NCBI GenBank assembly: GCA_012064415.1
Contig: SSNU01000013.1
Coordinates: 1 to 64,000 of the forward strand
From: Gyrodactylus bullatarudis
Lineage: Eukaryota > Platyhelminthes > Monogenea > Gyrodactylidea > Gyrodactylidae
Length of the DNA: 64,000 bases
Direction of reading: 5' to 3'
A program made the translations under genes and the position numbers. Below are positions 9,851 to 22,530 of the stretch, in pieces. Position 1 is the first letter of the stretch. The number at the start of each line of letters is the position of its first letter. The notes under the pieces are model-generated. The model was not told the origin of the DNA. It saw only the letters and a program-made list of their open reading frames with translations, and ran no database searches.

Positions 9851-12800
9851 TCAATTCATACAAAGAGCTTCATCGGAAATGTTGAGAGAAAGCGAATGTT
9901 GAACATCAATAGAGTTCGTACCGCAACTCCTAACAGGTCGGCCGACAACAATACAACTAGAGGGTGAGACCACACTGTCTTTGGTATCGTTTTGGATCAT
10001 GCCTTTGAGAAATTGTAGGCATGTTTCAAAAGAGGCTTGCTGCAAGGGTGATGGATGATGTTCCATTGAGTGACGATTGAAACCTTGAACGACACCTGTT
10101 TTTGTCATGTAATCAGCAATTAGACTCAAATGTCTACTGTTAACTGTGATACCGTAATGACCGAATACACCAGAGACTTCTTTGATAATAACTGAACGGG
10201 CTGCTTCAATTCCATAGAAATTTCTGATCATGTTTATGTTGTTCATGTAGAGTTTATTCAAATTGAATATCCGTGAATAGTTTATCAGTTCCTGGATAAA
10301 AATAAAATTGGATTTTAGTAAACAAATTAATTTTCATTTAAATATTAAAAAAATACAAATGAATCAAATTTTTTTCAAAAATCACAATGAAATGAGCGGC
10401 TGATGATTTTTTTTCAGTTATCACTAGGGCCAAAAAAATTAAAATTGGTTTCCATAAACTGAAAAATAAGTAGAAAAAAGTACTTTCAAGAAAATTTAAG
10501 GGATTTTGAGTAAAAAAATAGTCCTCTACCGTAAATTGTTGCAGAATTTTTAGTCAATCTTGTGTGTGTCAACAAAATTTCTGATTTTTTTTTAAATTTT
10601 ATTCCATGATAGAAAATGACCCTTCAACTGTTCTTGTGCATATTTTACAAAATACATGCATATATATTCTTTTAGTTGAAATTTGAAATTCATAAAGGAA
10701 TATTATCCAACAAAAAGCTACAATCTAGATGCTAATTTATTACATGATGAATGCTTGTTATCAGTACATCGTAAATTGAGATTGGTAGCTAGTTGAGGAA
10801 TACTAAAGCTGTTCTGGAAATAGTCTTCGCCTTAGATTTGATGCTGACGTTAAAAATATGATTTTCTTAGCTATTTTTTTATTGCAAACCAAATAAATGA
10901 TATATCAGAAAGAGTAATAGATAAAGATCAATTCGCGAAGAAAAAAGAATTTTTTCCGATCAAGATCCTGGATCAAAAACAGGTTTGAAAAAATATTTTG
11001 AAATAGATTGATCACAAAAAGTTTATTTGACAAGTTAGAGGTTTCTAACCTAAAAAATAATAACCTAAAATTTGACCCTAACTCGTGTGATCGACCCAGA
11101 AAATTGGATCAGATCAAGAAGAAAAAAAAATTTTTTTCAACCCTGACTTGTTGATCGAAGATCATTCTGAATTCTGCTCTCGAAAAAACCAGTAAAGTGA
11201 ATTTTTTTTCTTAAATCAGGTTTACTTTCAAGTATTTTGATTTTATTTCAAATATAAATTTTTTATTTTCACTAGTTTTCATTTTCATTTCATTCCAAAA
11301 ATTTCGTTTAAAAATTGAATTTCAATGGTAATTTTGTCCTAAAAAAATAAATGATGAAAGGCATACTTATGAGTAAATATACAAATTAATGAAAATTGAT
11401 TTTTAATTAAAAATAAAAATTCATTTCTGTCTTTAGACCACTTCAAAGCCCATGATAAATTGCATTTTTTAATTTAAAATTGAAGGAAATTCAATATTAG
11501 GCCGTTTGAATCCCAGTTTTCTATCTTAATTTTCACAAGAGACTTTCAACAAAATTTATCCAATGAATCCAGTGAATTAAGTTTTCAATAGAATTCAGAT
11601 CAGGGTTTTAGATTGATAGCTTATGAGTTGTGAGCCTTCTGTTTCTAAACAAACTTACAGTCTAAGGAGATTAAAGAAAAAATTACAGCAGCTGAAGACG
11701 AAGATGAGTTCACTGCCAAATGATTTAAAGCCTTCTTTTATTTATCATCTCAGGAAATTTCGATGACTATTGGCATCTATTGAAGCCTTCAGCGATTATT
11801 TATTTGTTAATCTCTCATATCGTGAAGCCTCTTGATATTTTCAAGCCGAGTTAAAATTAATCAACAAATGCTGATTACAAACGTAAATTCAGTTATATTT
11901 TATAAGTGTTGAAAATTAAAATTTAAACAAAAAGTAATTGAAAAAAAACTTTTGTTTTAAAATAATAAATTTTAATTTTATGAACTTGAATAAAATTAGT
12001 GATTCTGAAAATTTGATCTAAAAATTTAATGAGAAAATCTTTTTGAAGAATTTTTTCATTAATTAACACAACTTCTGATGGTCTTTTGATTTCTCTAAAA
12101 AAATATTTTTGTTATTGTCCTTGTCCCCAGATCAATATTTCTCACAATTTTGAAGCTCTCAAAAATTTTTAATAATGGATCTTCAGATCTCTAAATTTCT
12201 TAATTTTTAATTTAATTCCTTATTTTATGCTTTTGCCTTCAATTCTGTTGAAAAATGAATAGTTTCTTGGTTTCGGCATATGCGAAGACTATTTTCAGAA
12301 TAGCTTTATATTCTACGATTAAATTTAAAAAATAGTACAATAAAGTACCTGGGAAACGATTTAGTACAGAAATAGTACCAGCTATCTTTTAAATAGGATT
12401 AATTAAGCAGATTTTTTCTTCAGATTATTAAGAGACCTTTGTCAAGAGTAAAAATAGACCAAATAGTACTTTTTTGAGGCCCTAGTTATCACGAAGAAAA
12501 ATTATTCAAAATTTGAAAGCTTCTTAATCTTTTAGAGTCTTATTAGAGCGTATTACCAGATATCTTCTCAATGAATCAATGCTAGGCAATATCTATTAAT
12601 CTTCAAAAATACAAAGTATGTATCTATTGCATACAGTCAGCTATAAGCAAAATAAAAAAAACCCAATTAGAAGATAAAAGCGTAAATAAATTCCTGAAGC
12701 AAAACAAAAATGGCTTACTTGGAAATTGCTACCTTCTACGCAAAACTTCCAGTCATCTGGTTTTGTTTTGTCGATAATTACACGATTTATATTGCTCACT

Positions 12801-15800
12801 GATTGGACAACACATGATTCAATGATAAAGTGGATGATTGTCTTCAAGTCAACTTGAATCCTTCCCAAATTGGGGTCATAGAGCTGGAAAAAGATTGGAA
12901 ATTCAAGATTAACAAGAAATTCTCACAAAACAAGATCAAGGGTTGGAGGGGGTTACTTACCAAAATTTCGAGTTTAATCCATTTTGGAGAACTAGAGGTT
13001 CTATCGTAGGTGTAGCTTGAGAACCGAACATGAAGGTCTTTTACAGCTTTCTGGTGAGCTTCATAAATAAAGTCGGGAACTTTTGTAGCTGAACTCGAAG
13101 CATTCGAGGAGGTCTTTGAGGATGTCTCACTCCTAACATCGATAACATCGATATTCTCTTTTGTGGGAACTAGTTCTTCTTCGACAATTGTCGCTTGATC
13201 ATCAATATCAGAGACCATTTCATTGTCAATGTCGATTTCCGGAATGTTGTTTTCATTGTCACTGTTTTCAGCATCTTTGGATTTCTTACCAGGTGTCTTT
13301 TTAGTCTGAAAAAATAGGAAAAAATTTCTAGTTTAGCCCAAAAATCTTGCAAAACACAATAAGCTTCTATTTTAGATTGTATTAACCTAATGGCCTTTAT
13401 AGTTATAATTATAAATAATGATAATTGGAAAAAATCAGTGAGATTGGAATATTTCAACGAAAAAAAAAACATAAATTTCGATATTGAATTACGAATTGCG
13501 TTCTTTTTCATTTTTCAGATAAAGTGCGTTTTTAGCTTTTAGAAACTATTCTTGACGCCAACGTTGTCAGAAATTAAAAATTAAAAACCAAACTTGCTAA
13601 TTTTAGTTGGGCAGAAATTAAAAAATAATTATATAGTCCATCTACTTTAGAGTATGTTGATAAAAATATTTTTTCAAAATCTTAAGATTACTTTTGAATC
13701 GTCCTCATCCATGCCCTCGTTAAGATCGTCATCTTCATCGAAATCACCGACCTTTTCATCGCCAGCTTTTTTTCCTTTTTTGCTAAGCTCCATGAGTTCT
13801 TCCTTTTCCCCAGCATCATCTTCGTCATCTTCGAGATTGATAAAACGACGCTGAGTGGATTCTGTCTTTGCATCGTCTTTTTCTTCATCGCCAGCTTTTT
13901 CCATTCTTCTACGCCGTGAGGCTTCTGCGCCATCTTCCTCGTTCCATTCGTCAGAGTTTTTAGGCTGCATATTCTCTAATTCGTTCTTTTCGTTCATTTC
14001 TGATTTGATTTTGTTTGTGGCTGCTCTTATGACATAACTGAGTATTTGGCTGAAAATAGTTTTGTTTATTTCTGTGGTTACTTGCGAGTAGATATATGAG
14101 TTTTTTTTTTAAATCTTACTTTGTTTTACCTTTATCAGAGACGTTGAGCTGCAACTTCTTTGCAAGAGCGGGAAAGACAATATTATTAAAATAAGGTATA
14201 ATACTGGAACCTTTAAATGTGGACTTTGATGCCCAAGTGGATTCATCATGAAGATTAAATGTGATCTGACATGTGTTTGTTCCATAGTTGACAATCATTC
14301 CGAGGGGCATTTTCACAATTTCAATTAGCTTTAATCGGTACATCTTCCTGGCGAGACATTCAGCAGCCTTCTTGGCTTCGATATTATTCATAATTGGGAC
14401 TTCCATAATTGGAGTCTTCAAGTTGATTGTATTAGTCATTATGATTTCTCTTAAACGAGGAATACCCAAAGTCACGTTCATTTCACCACGACCAGCAAAG
14501 TGGAAAGTATTCAAGGTCATCTGAGTGGAAGGTTCACCAATAGACTGAGCAGCAATGAGCCCAACTGGGTCACCAGGTGGCGCATGACAAACGAGAGACT
14601 TAATTTTGAGTAGGAATCTCAGGCCTTCGGCTGTATCACAAGGAGCTGGGGGAGTCTGAGATTCAGGTCCATCATACTTTGTTTTCTTGAAGGAATCTAG
14701 GAAGTTTTCATACTTTTTCATTTGTTTGATAATCTTTTTGACGGAGACGATTTCGGTAAACTTTTTCTCAAGATCCAAGGCCACTGAGTCAATCTCTTTC
14801 AAGAGGCTATTCTTCAACTTGACATTGTCAATGATTTTGGCCAAATTGGCCTTGTTGGCAGCGGAATAACGATTAGCAAAGAGTTTAATATTGGAAAGAT
14901 AAAAGGAAATGCCATTCTTGTTGAAGAAGGAACTGTTGATAACATCGAGACCGTCGTCTCCGTATTTGAATGAAATGACGTTCTGGCTAGAATCCCGAAC
15001 AGTATCATCAAATTGAATCATAAGATCTTCCAAGTGCTTAATAACAGATCTCTGAAGGTAACCAGATCTACTGGTTTTAACTGCAGTATCGACAAGACCA
15101 TCCCTACCGGCCATAGAGTGAAAGAATAACTCTTGAGGTGGCATAGATGTTAAGAAGCGATGTGTGCACATGCCACCAGCTCTAACCCGGACATCATAAG
15201 GAGGAAATGAGGGCAGACTTCGCCCCGAAAGCATCAAAGGAACACGTCGACCTTCGAGTTCAATCTGGCCAAGACAAACAGACATTTGTTGGGCGTTGAC
15301 AATGCCACCTTTAGCACCAACATTAACCATAAGATGTAGATTATTCTCGGGAAAAGGAATGTAGAGGCCCTCAGGAATAACTTGATCGGAAACTTGATCC
15401 TGTACTTTTTTCACGCGTTCCTTCACAGCAGCATCAAGAGCAGCCAATTTGTTTCCAAACAGTTCATCGTTCGGTGGAGCGAAATGTGCTTTACGATAGA
15501 GCTTGTGGACTTTGGTGGCAGATAATTCATCAGGCTGAAGGCCAAAGGCATCAGCGAAAGCACAGAGACCGACATGCTCCAGTTTTTTAAAGGACTTTTT
15601 GCGATACTTGTCTGAACTAGATGATAAGAGGATATCCTTCAGACCAAGGGTAAAGGAGACATTTTTCAATATTTGATTGGCAACATGACTAATGGAAGTG
15701 AGCAAGTTTGCCGCAGCCTCTGGCCCATAGGCTTCATAGACAAAATGAACAAGACCCGATGGAGCAGCGCCAATATGGGCTTTTTCAATCATGCCGCATA

Positions 15801-18575
15801 AGAGTTGACTATCCTCAATAATCAAGTCAGTATCGGGCATTTCAATTTTTCGCCCATCTCGAATGCCTGTCCATAGTTCGGTTTTTGACTTTTTACCTTG
15901 TATGAACAAGTTGAGTGATTGTTGCTCGGGTGGTACCAAATTGACAAGAATGGTTGAGATAATCTGTTTGCCAGTCCAAAGACGTTCTGGTACGAGAATT
16001 GTCGGAGGAAGGAGTTTGAAGCCCTTCTTGAGATGATCTAATTTTAGTCTACAGAGAGCATTATAGGTGAGATCATAGTATTCGTCCTTGTTAAGAAATC
16101 GGTTCTTCATTGTTAGTTTAGCCATGGCTATTACATGATCTTGGATTAAACCAGCTAAGGGAGTTCCGTCTTTTGGTACAGCATAATTTGTGGGAACAGA
16201 AGCTACATCGAGAATATAGTTTATATAGGATGAGTAAAATAATAAAAAATGTACATTGAGCTCTATAACAATTGTAGGCAGAAAATACCATATTGTGAGA
16301 AGCAATTTCTTATTTTTTAAATTCCCTCGAGAAACTCTTGGTTATCCTTGAGTAATCAACCCACCCCTCTGAACATTGGGAAACTGGAAATTGATTTAAG
16401 ACAGCCACTAAGGTTTTCTGTTACGTTTTTTCTAAAATCTAATGATGGAAAAATCATCATCTTAAAAATTGTTGCTCTGACACGTTGATAAATGATAGAT
16501 TTATGCATAACGAACCTGAAATTTAAGTCTGAAAATTATGATTATTAGTAAATTTTTGTACATTTTAATTACTATTTTAATACACCTGCTTTTTCGTATA
16601 CAATTGTTAGAGAATTCACTGTATTTCTCCTTTAATGAAATTTCTTTATAATAAAACAGAATAAATGCAACAAACCCAAAACTTTAAGTTCAGCTTGAGA
16701 GAGATAGCTTTGGACAAGATGGCCGTTCATTTCATCACCATCGAAATCAGCATTGTAGGCCTTGCAGTTCGAGTAGTGCATTCGTAGGGTTTTGGCACCG
16801 ACAACATTGATAACTTTAACTTTGTGAGCTTGCATAGAAGGACGATGGAGTGTTGGCTGACGATTCATAATGACCAAATCACCATCGGCTAAATGTCGTA
16901 AAACGATTGTTGAGTTCTTATCATCGACTGGCGGGGCCAAGTTTAGAGCAACTCGATTTCTTTTTTCAGGGTCACTGCTCAAATTGATCATTTGACCAGA
17001 AGGATAGAGGATTGAATTAGCTCCAGGATGCTTGAATGGACCGTTACGGATGCATTCTTTTAGTTTTTCAATGTTGTGTTTATTAACAGGCTCTGGGAAT
17101 GTGAGACGAGTGGCAAAGTAAATTGGAATTCCAACTTCATCGACATTAAGACAGGGATCTGGACTTATAACTGAACGACATGCAAAATTGACACGTTTTC
17201 CCATCATGTGCTTGCGAAAGAGGCCTTCTTTCTTTTCAAGACGTTCCTTGAGACCGGGTAGATTTGGAGTCTTGTTAATTCTATTCTCAAGATGAGCAGG
17301 TGGTATTCCACCTGCCTCTGAAAGAATGCCATTAACAGCTGATTGAAGGTAAGTTGTGGCAACCTGATAAGTAAAAGACAATATTTTTAAAATTTTAGAT
17401 GAGAAAAATTTGAGTGAAAACATACCATAACAGTTTCATCATGTTTTTCCTTTGATACTTCCTGGTTTACATCCATTTGAGTGTACTTTATGACCGATTT
17501 CAAAGCGTTTGCGTGTTTAATCACACGGTTGAGAGTTGATGTTTCAGTATGCTCATACAAGGCTCCATGAAGTTGTCGAGGCTAAGTGAAATTAGAAAAT
17601 CCTTTCAAAATTCAAGAATTATCTGATAGTAACTTATTAGCTTACCCATCGACAGAGCACAGGAGTTATCAGCATGTTATCCATGAATAAAATATCTGTG
17701 GCAAATTTTATTTTGGTCATGGCATCATTGAATACGGGAAATAGAGCAATCAAGGCCTTGGAATTGTTCACCCAGCATAATCTGAACATGTCCCTGCATA
17801 GTTTTGGTGTAATGAAAATGTCCTTTGCTTTGTGCTTAATTTTTTCGGTTTCATCGCGAACTTGATCTAATATCTCAATGTAAATATCATCGGAAGGCTT
17901 GATTCTGTCAGGATTTTCGAAATCCATAAAACTTAATTCGAATTTATCCTCAGCTTCTCGAGCAGACCACATTTCAATTTCATCTGGTTCATTGTTAGCA
18001 CTTTTAAGTTTTTTGTTTCTCGTTGAAGGACGTATGGTTATTTGATGTTTAGAATAATTTTTAATGATGAAAGAATTCGAAGAGCAACTCGTGCAAGGCT
18101 GACGAGCTCTCATGTGCAAATTTCTTATCACAATTTTGCGCAAATCGTTCGGACTTTTACTGCCCAAAATCTCTAATTCTTCTCTTTTGGGCTCAATATT
18201 TAATCCCAAAATATATAATGCGGTCTGGAGATATTCAACGTTGTACAGCTTGAAGCAATGAAAGCAAAATGATTTAAACATTCTAAACATTAAATCGAAA
18301 ACTAGAGGGTTATAAATTGGCATAGGAAATTCAACGTGACCATAATGACCATTACATTCAAAGAATGACAGGCCACAATATTGACAGTTTTCATCAACAG
18401 TTTCAGGACCCAATTTATAATCATGGAGACCACCAGTGACAGCTCGATTGATTGTTCGATCAAAAATATCGGTAGATGTTATATTTCTGACAGATATTGC
18501 TCGAACTTCATCTGCTGTGTAAAATCCATAGCCAATATTTTCAATTAAAGTGTTAGGTTGTGCACTTTCATACAT
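9851..18575 (-). CDS. POLR1A: RNA polymerase I largest subunit (RPA1/RPA190), 8 exons
   Basis: Catalytic largest subunit of RNA polymerase I, which transcribes rRNA in the nucleolus. Coding exons (minus): 17646-18575, 17426-17581, 16676-17363, 14120-16202, 13692-14049, 12961-13305, 12719-12883, 9851-10291. All have GT-AG borders and matching phases and give 1721 residues, very close to the size of the human protein. The clamp zinc ligands are C64, C67, C74, H77/H80 and C104, C107, C161, C164. The active-site motif NADFDGDE is at about residue 570. The bridge/trigger region AQSIGEPSTQMTLNTFHFAG is near the end of exon 4. Exons 5-6 are the acidic, lysine-rich insertion typical of Pol I. The C-terminus (YGIEAARSVIIKEV, then SPLQQASFETCLQFLK) is diagnostic for Pol I rather than Pol II or III. 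The start ATG at 18575 lies 184 bp from the divergent bZIP start. Confidence 0.95.
10425..12484. mobile_element. Non-coding hAT-type element in the last POLR1A intron
   Basis: The left end TAGGGCCAAAAAAATT and the right end (complement TAGGGCCTCAAAAAAGT) match the termini of the hAT element at 1505-3403 apart from a 2-base gap. The element is flanked by an identical 8-bp duplication GTTATCAC (10417-10424 and 12485-12492). It is 2060 bp with no coding capacity. Sub-terminal inverted segments (about 10795-10830 with 12270-12305) show internal symmetry. It probably depended on the transposase of the hAT family seen at 1505. Confidence 0.85.
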
Positions 18576-18759
18576 GTCAGTTTTAACATATGACTTTTTT
18601 CAAAATGTAGAATGTTAAAAACAAGAATACATGATCGAGTTACTTTAAATAGTTTTGTGTTTTTGGCGGTTAATGACTTATTTCTACAAATTAGACAAAT
18701 CTTTTACATACATTGGAATATTGAGTTGCTTCTCTTAAATTCATACCGTCAAGATCAAA
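18576..18759. promoter_or_regulatory. Bidirectional promoter interval, POLR1A / CNC bZIP
   Basis: Only 184 bp separate the divergent start codons. No TATA box or known factor site stands out. The call rests on geometry. Confidence 0.5.
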
Positions 18760-21566
18760 ATGGATAACGATAATTTAATCGTTTTATATCAATCCATAAT
18801 TCGAGAGTTTTTCAAAAGAGCTTACTATCTTTTATGTATATACTCTTCTTTTGTAAATTTTCTTCAACAAAAGAATCGACAACTTGCCAACTACTCTCCA
18901 AGATGTAATAAAGTATATCTTCATATAAGAATTAATGTTTTACTAACCGAATTGGTGAGTTCATTTTCCTATTTTTTACTATACAATGTATTTCATTATT
19001 GAATTTTAATGTTGTTATTGCTAGTCACACTTTAACTAGTGTTAAAATTACCTAGAACTTTATTCAATCTAGTTACCAAACATCTATTTTTAGATAAAAA
19101 AATTCACAAGCATCATACTTTTTAATCTATACTATTAATTAAAATTAATCAGGCATTTATTATATTCATATGATATTGGAACAAGTCCTTTGCTCATCAA
19201 AACTATGCCATCTGGACGAATCTTGCTCTTTTGATTCTTGAGGAAAAATCAATTTGTATCCATGGCACTGAGTTGCATCAAATTTGCTCATAATTTCCAT
19301 TAATATTGATTAAAATTTACTCAAAGTGTACTTTAGTAAACATGATAAGCAAAAATAAAATGTATCCATTATTTACTTGGATTTAATACAATCTTGTTTA
19401 ATTCTCAACCTAGTATCCAACAAAGGAAGTTTTCAATGAGCAGGCTTCAAATTCTGTCGATCTTTCCCTCGACATTGATGATTACCTCATGGCAGTACAA
19501 AAGATGTCAATCGATGGTATTCTCGATGACTTTCAAGATGACGTATCCATTCCAAATCTGCCAGTAGACAGTAATGAACCTTCAAATGGTATGAATTCTT
19601 CACATTCCTCCTTGGTACCTTCGCCGTCGCCGAATATGTCAAATCAAAATGCTCAATCCAATGATGAAGACATGTCAGGAATGATTATGGAGAAGAACAC
19701 CAACGTTCCATCCAATTTATCCCCGTAAGTTGTTTTATTATTCTTCTGTATTTTTATAATAAAATCTACATCATATGACTGGAGAAAATAATGTGTTTCC
19801 GACTACACTTCTTCTTAATGTCTATAGTATTGATTAGTTAGAGTTTCCAGGTAAGCAATTATACTAAAGTATGTTTCTTTAAATCACTTATTGATTGCTT
19901 GGACTTTTCCAAAATTCCTTCTACTCTTTCCTTCTTTTCCAGTAGGCTATCCCAGAGCACGCAGAGATGTAGTAAGCCTACCCCTGCCGAATACAACATT
20001 GAAATGAAAGAGAACCAACTGCCATGTTCAACAACAGTCTCGCCCAAGCTAACCAAAGACTCCATGTATCCAATTCACAATGTCTACTCCAATTTAGGTG
20101 AGAATAAACTTTCCCTCTACAAGACAAGTGAAATTTCCCCGTCCCTGGAGATGAAAACCAATAACAACATGTCCAAGCATAATGGACGTAAACAGTACTT
20201 GTCGAAAATCCTCTTTGACGACTACATTGATGAAGATTTAGACGAGGGCACCACTGAAGATTTGGATGAGCGTACAACAATTTCTTCATTGGCCATGTCT
20301 GAGGAAGATGAAACTTTTGACTCTTGGGATAATCTATCCCTCAACACTGAGGACCATCACTCACTCAAGTATGTTGACATCTTTGTTTATTCTACCCTTG
20401 ATTTATTTGTCTATTAGTCTCTTTCGTCTAGAGAGAAGACTGAAAGAATTGAGTTTTCTTTGGATTGCATTTCTATTGGCTAAAATTACAATGACCAATT
20501 AGATGATTGGTCATTGTAAATCAATTAATGTCCACCTAATGTAGCATGAAATCAATACTGAGACTGAGTAAAAATAATCTTTATTCTTTTAAAATTTTTA
20601 GCAACATGAGTACATCATTCAAATCGAATAGATTGTCCAGGCGCAGGGAATCAAGGAAGATGCATAACTCACGTTCCGAGAGTGATGTAAGGTCATTGGA
20701 AAACTCGAGGCTAGCTCTAACCTCACCCAAGGATGTGTCCCTATTAACAAGGAATTCTATACCCTTCTCTTATGAACATGTTGCTAGTTGTTCTAACGAA
20801 GAGTTTCGCCAAATGCGATTAACTCCGGGCTTGAGTAATGCTCAAGTGAGTTTATTAATAGAAAAAAAGCTCATGTTTAAATTCAATTTTTATTTATTTC
20901 CCAATTCAGGTAAACATACTCATTGATGCACGGAGGAGAGCAACGAATCGGCAAGCTGCAGAGAGATGTCGCCGCATCAAAGTAATGGCTAGAGAACAAC
21001 TAATGGAAAAGTTAAAGGGCCTCAAAAACATTAAGAACGAATTGATGAGAAGTATTGCATCTGCACGCCAGACTAGGGTTAAGCTAAAGTAAGTTATTTA
21101 TTATGCATTCGGCCCGAAGAAATAGGTTTTTGAGTAGCAATTGGCTTCAGTTTTTAAAACCTTATGAACGTTAGTGAAATCAATTTTTATTCTTCTTGAT
21201 AGGTCAAATTTTTTTTAACAAATGAATTTTAGTCTGACATCAAAACTCTAAATCTTCTCTCAGAATGTAAAAAAGGAAATCATTCTCAAAATATAATTGT
21301 TTGCATTTTTTCCTATCAGAGATGAATTATATGATGAACAAAAGCGTTTATTGTCAGCTCTTACACTCCAGGATGGTCAGAGACTTGACCAGACAAATTG
21401 GCGTGTCCACGTTTCCGCAACTGATAGTGATCAGCCTTCTTCATCATCCCGACCCATTCATGAAGTTATTATCACGCCAGCCCTAGCTCTTGCCAGCAAC
21501 TCAACCAATTCAGCAGCAAATACACAATATCAAAAGCCATCACTCCGTAATCAAGCAAAAAAGTGA
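18760..21566 (+). CDS. CNC-type bZIP transcription factor, 6 exons
   Basis: Predicted DNA-binding transcription factor. Exons: 18760-18954, 19414-19724, 19943-20368, 20602-20845, 20910-21088, 21320-21566, all GT-AG with consistent phases, 533 residues. The C-terminal half has the cap-n-collar layout: a helical prelude (EEFRQM, then LSNAQVNILIDARRR, about 373-402) followed by the basic signature NRQAAERCRR (N-x7-R, about 404-413) and a leucine-rich zipper across exons 5-6. The CNC prelude and the position of the arginine run match the Nrf/Cnc/Skn-1 group better than Fos/Jun or CREB. The middle is acidic and Ser/Asn-rich (IDDYLM, ILDDFQDD, DDYIDEDLDE), plausible activation regions. The N-terminus is hydrophobic (YYLLCIYSSFVNFL), reminiscent of ER-anchored Nrf1/SKN-1A but unproven. 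Family-level confidence is good; orthology to a named member is not established. Confidence 0.8.
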
Positions 21567-21851
21567 ACAAAAGAATTTAAGATCAAAGGGATCTGCCAAT
21601 ATTTTTCAATTTTTCCCTAATAATATTTTCTATTTGGAATTTTCCAATACTGCAATTCAAGATATAATTTGTGTTACATTGGCCAAATATTTATATCCAA
21701 GCCTGTTAAATTTTTCTCTAAATACATGATTGCATTTTCAAAATATTTTTACTTCACTATTTAAAATTAGTTAGTAGAATTAATTAGGATCCCAGACTTG
21801 AGGGATTTTCCTAGTATTTCCAAGAGAAACAAGTAATTGTGATAAATAACC

Positions 21852-21857
21852 AATAAA
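21852..21857 (+). terminator. Candidate poly(A) signal of the bZIP gene
   Basis: AATAAA, about 285 bases after the bZIP stop. It lies about 40 bases from the convergent RPL21 signal, so the two 3' ends would nearly meet or overlap. Confidence 0.4.
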
Positions 21858-21898
21858 AAGACGAATATGATTAATAAGACTAGTTCTTCCGATACATC

Positions 21899-21904
21899 TT
21901 TATT
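21899..21904 (-). terminator. Poly(A) signal of RPL21
   Basis: Minus-strand AATAAA, 25 bases after the RPL21 stop codon. Confidence 0.65.
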
Positions 21905-21929
21905 ATTAAAAAAGGATTCGGACATTGAT

Positions 21930-22412
21930 TTATGCAATAAGCTCATATGGGAGTGGTTGCAAATCGACTATTTTATCCTTATTAAGATTGATCAAGTGTC
22001 CCTTGACAGGATTTTGAGGTTGTCTTTTAAGACTGACAAAAGTGCCATTGGCTTTGGCTTCAGTCCTCTTTCTGTCGTTCTCCTTAACACGATCTAGGAA
22101 ACCTTGACGGCTTTTTGATGGCTTTACGTGCTCAATGCGAATGTTGATGCGTTTTGGGATAATCCTTTTACGAACTCTTTTATTAACAATAATACCAAGG
22201 GCATGCTGGGTAACGTTGTAAACTCTACCGGTTCTGCCATGGTAGGATTTGTGTGGCATACCTTTCTGAACTGAACCATCACCTTTGATGTCAACAATAT
22301 CTCCACGTCTGTAGACTCTGAGGTAAGTAGAGGTAGGAAGGACGCCATGCTTTCTGAATTTCTTTGAAAACATGTACCTAGTACCGCGTCTGAAACCTTT
22401 AGGATTAGTCAT
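21930..22412 (-). CDS. RPL21: 60S ribosomal protein L21 (eL21), intronless
   Basis: Component of the large cytosolic ribosomal subunit. The 160-residue frame has the usual length and landmarks: start [20 protein letters not shown], central [59 protein letters not shown] and a C-terminus ending PLPYELIA. The frame is intact and lacks introns in the coding part, while neighbours are intron-rich. Because it is close to DENND5 (118 bp between starts) and has its own poly(A) signal, it looks like a working gene. A retrocopy that replaced the parent cannot be excluded. Confidence 0.95.
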   Translation of the reverse strand: MTNPKGFRRGTRYMFSKKFRKHGVLPTSTYLRVYRRGDIVDIKGDGSVQKGMPHKSYHGRTGRVYNVTQHALGIIVNKRVRKRIIPKRINIRIEHVKPSKSRQGFLDRVKENDRKRTEAKANGTFVSLKRQPQNPVKGHLINLNKDKIVDLQPLPYELIA

Positions 22413-22530
22413 TTTGGTTTGCTATATAAATTTGCGTGAACTAATTTGAATGGTGCGGTCGAATTAAAAACAAAACTAACTAAATGTTGAGTTTTTAATT
22501 CATGTTTTCCACATTTACAAATCATTTAAA
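22413..22530. promoter_or_regulatory. Bidirectional promoter interval, RPL21 / DENND5
   Basis: 118 bp between divergent start codons. A TATATAA-like string (about 22421-22427) lies close to the RPL21 start, but no clear pyrimidine-tract start site was seen. Confidence 0.45.

Noticed and set aside
13654..13854. Serine-rich plus-strand open frame
   Set aside because: It is the antisense of the acidic exon 5 of POLR1A.
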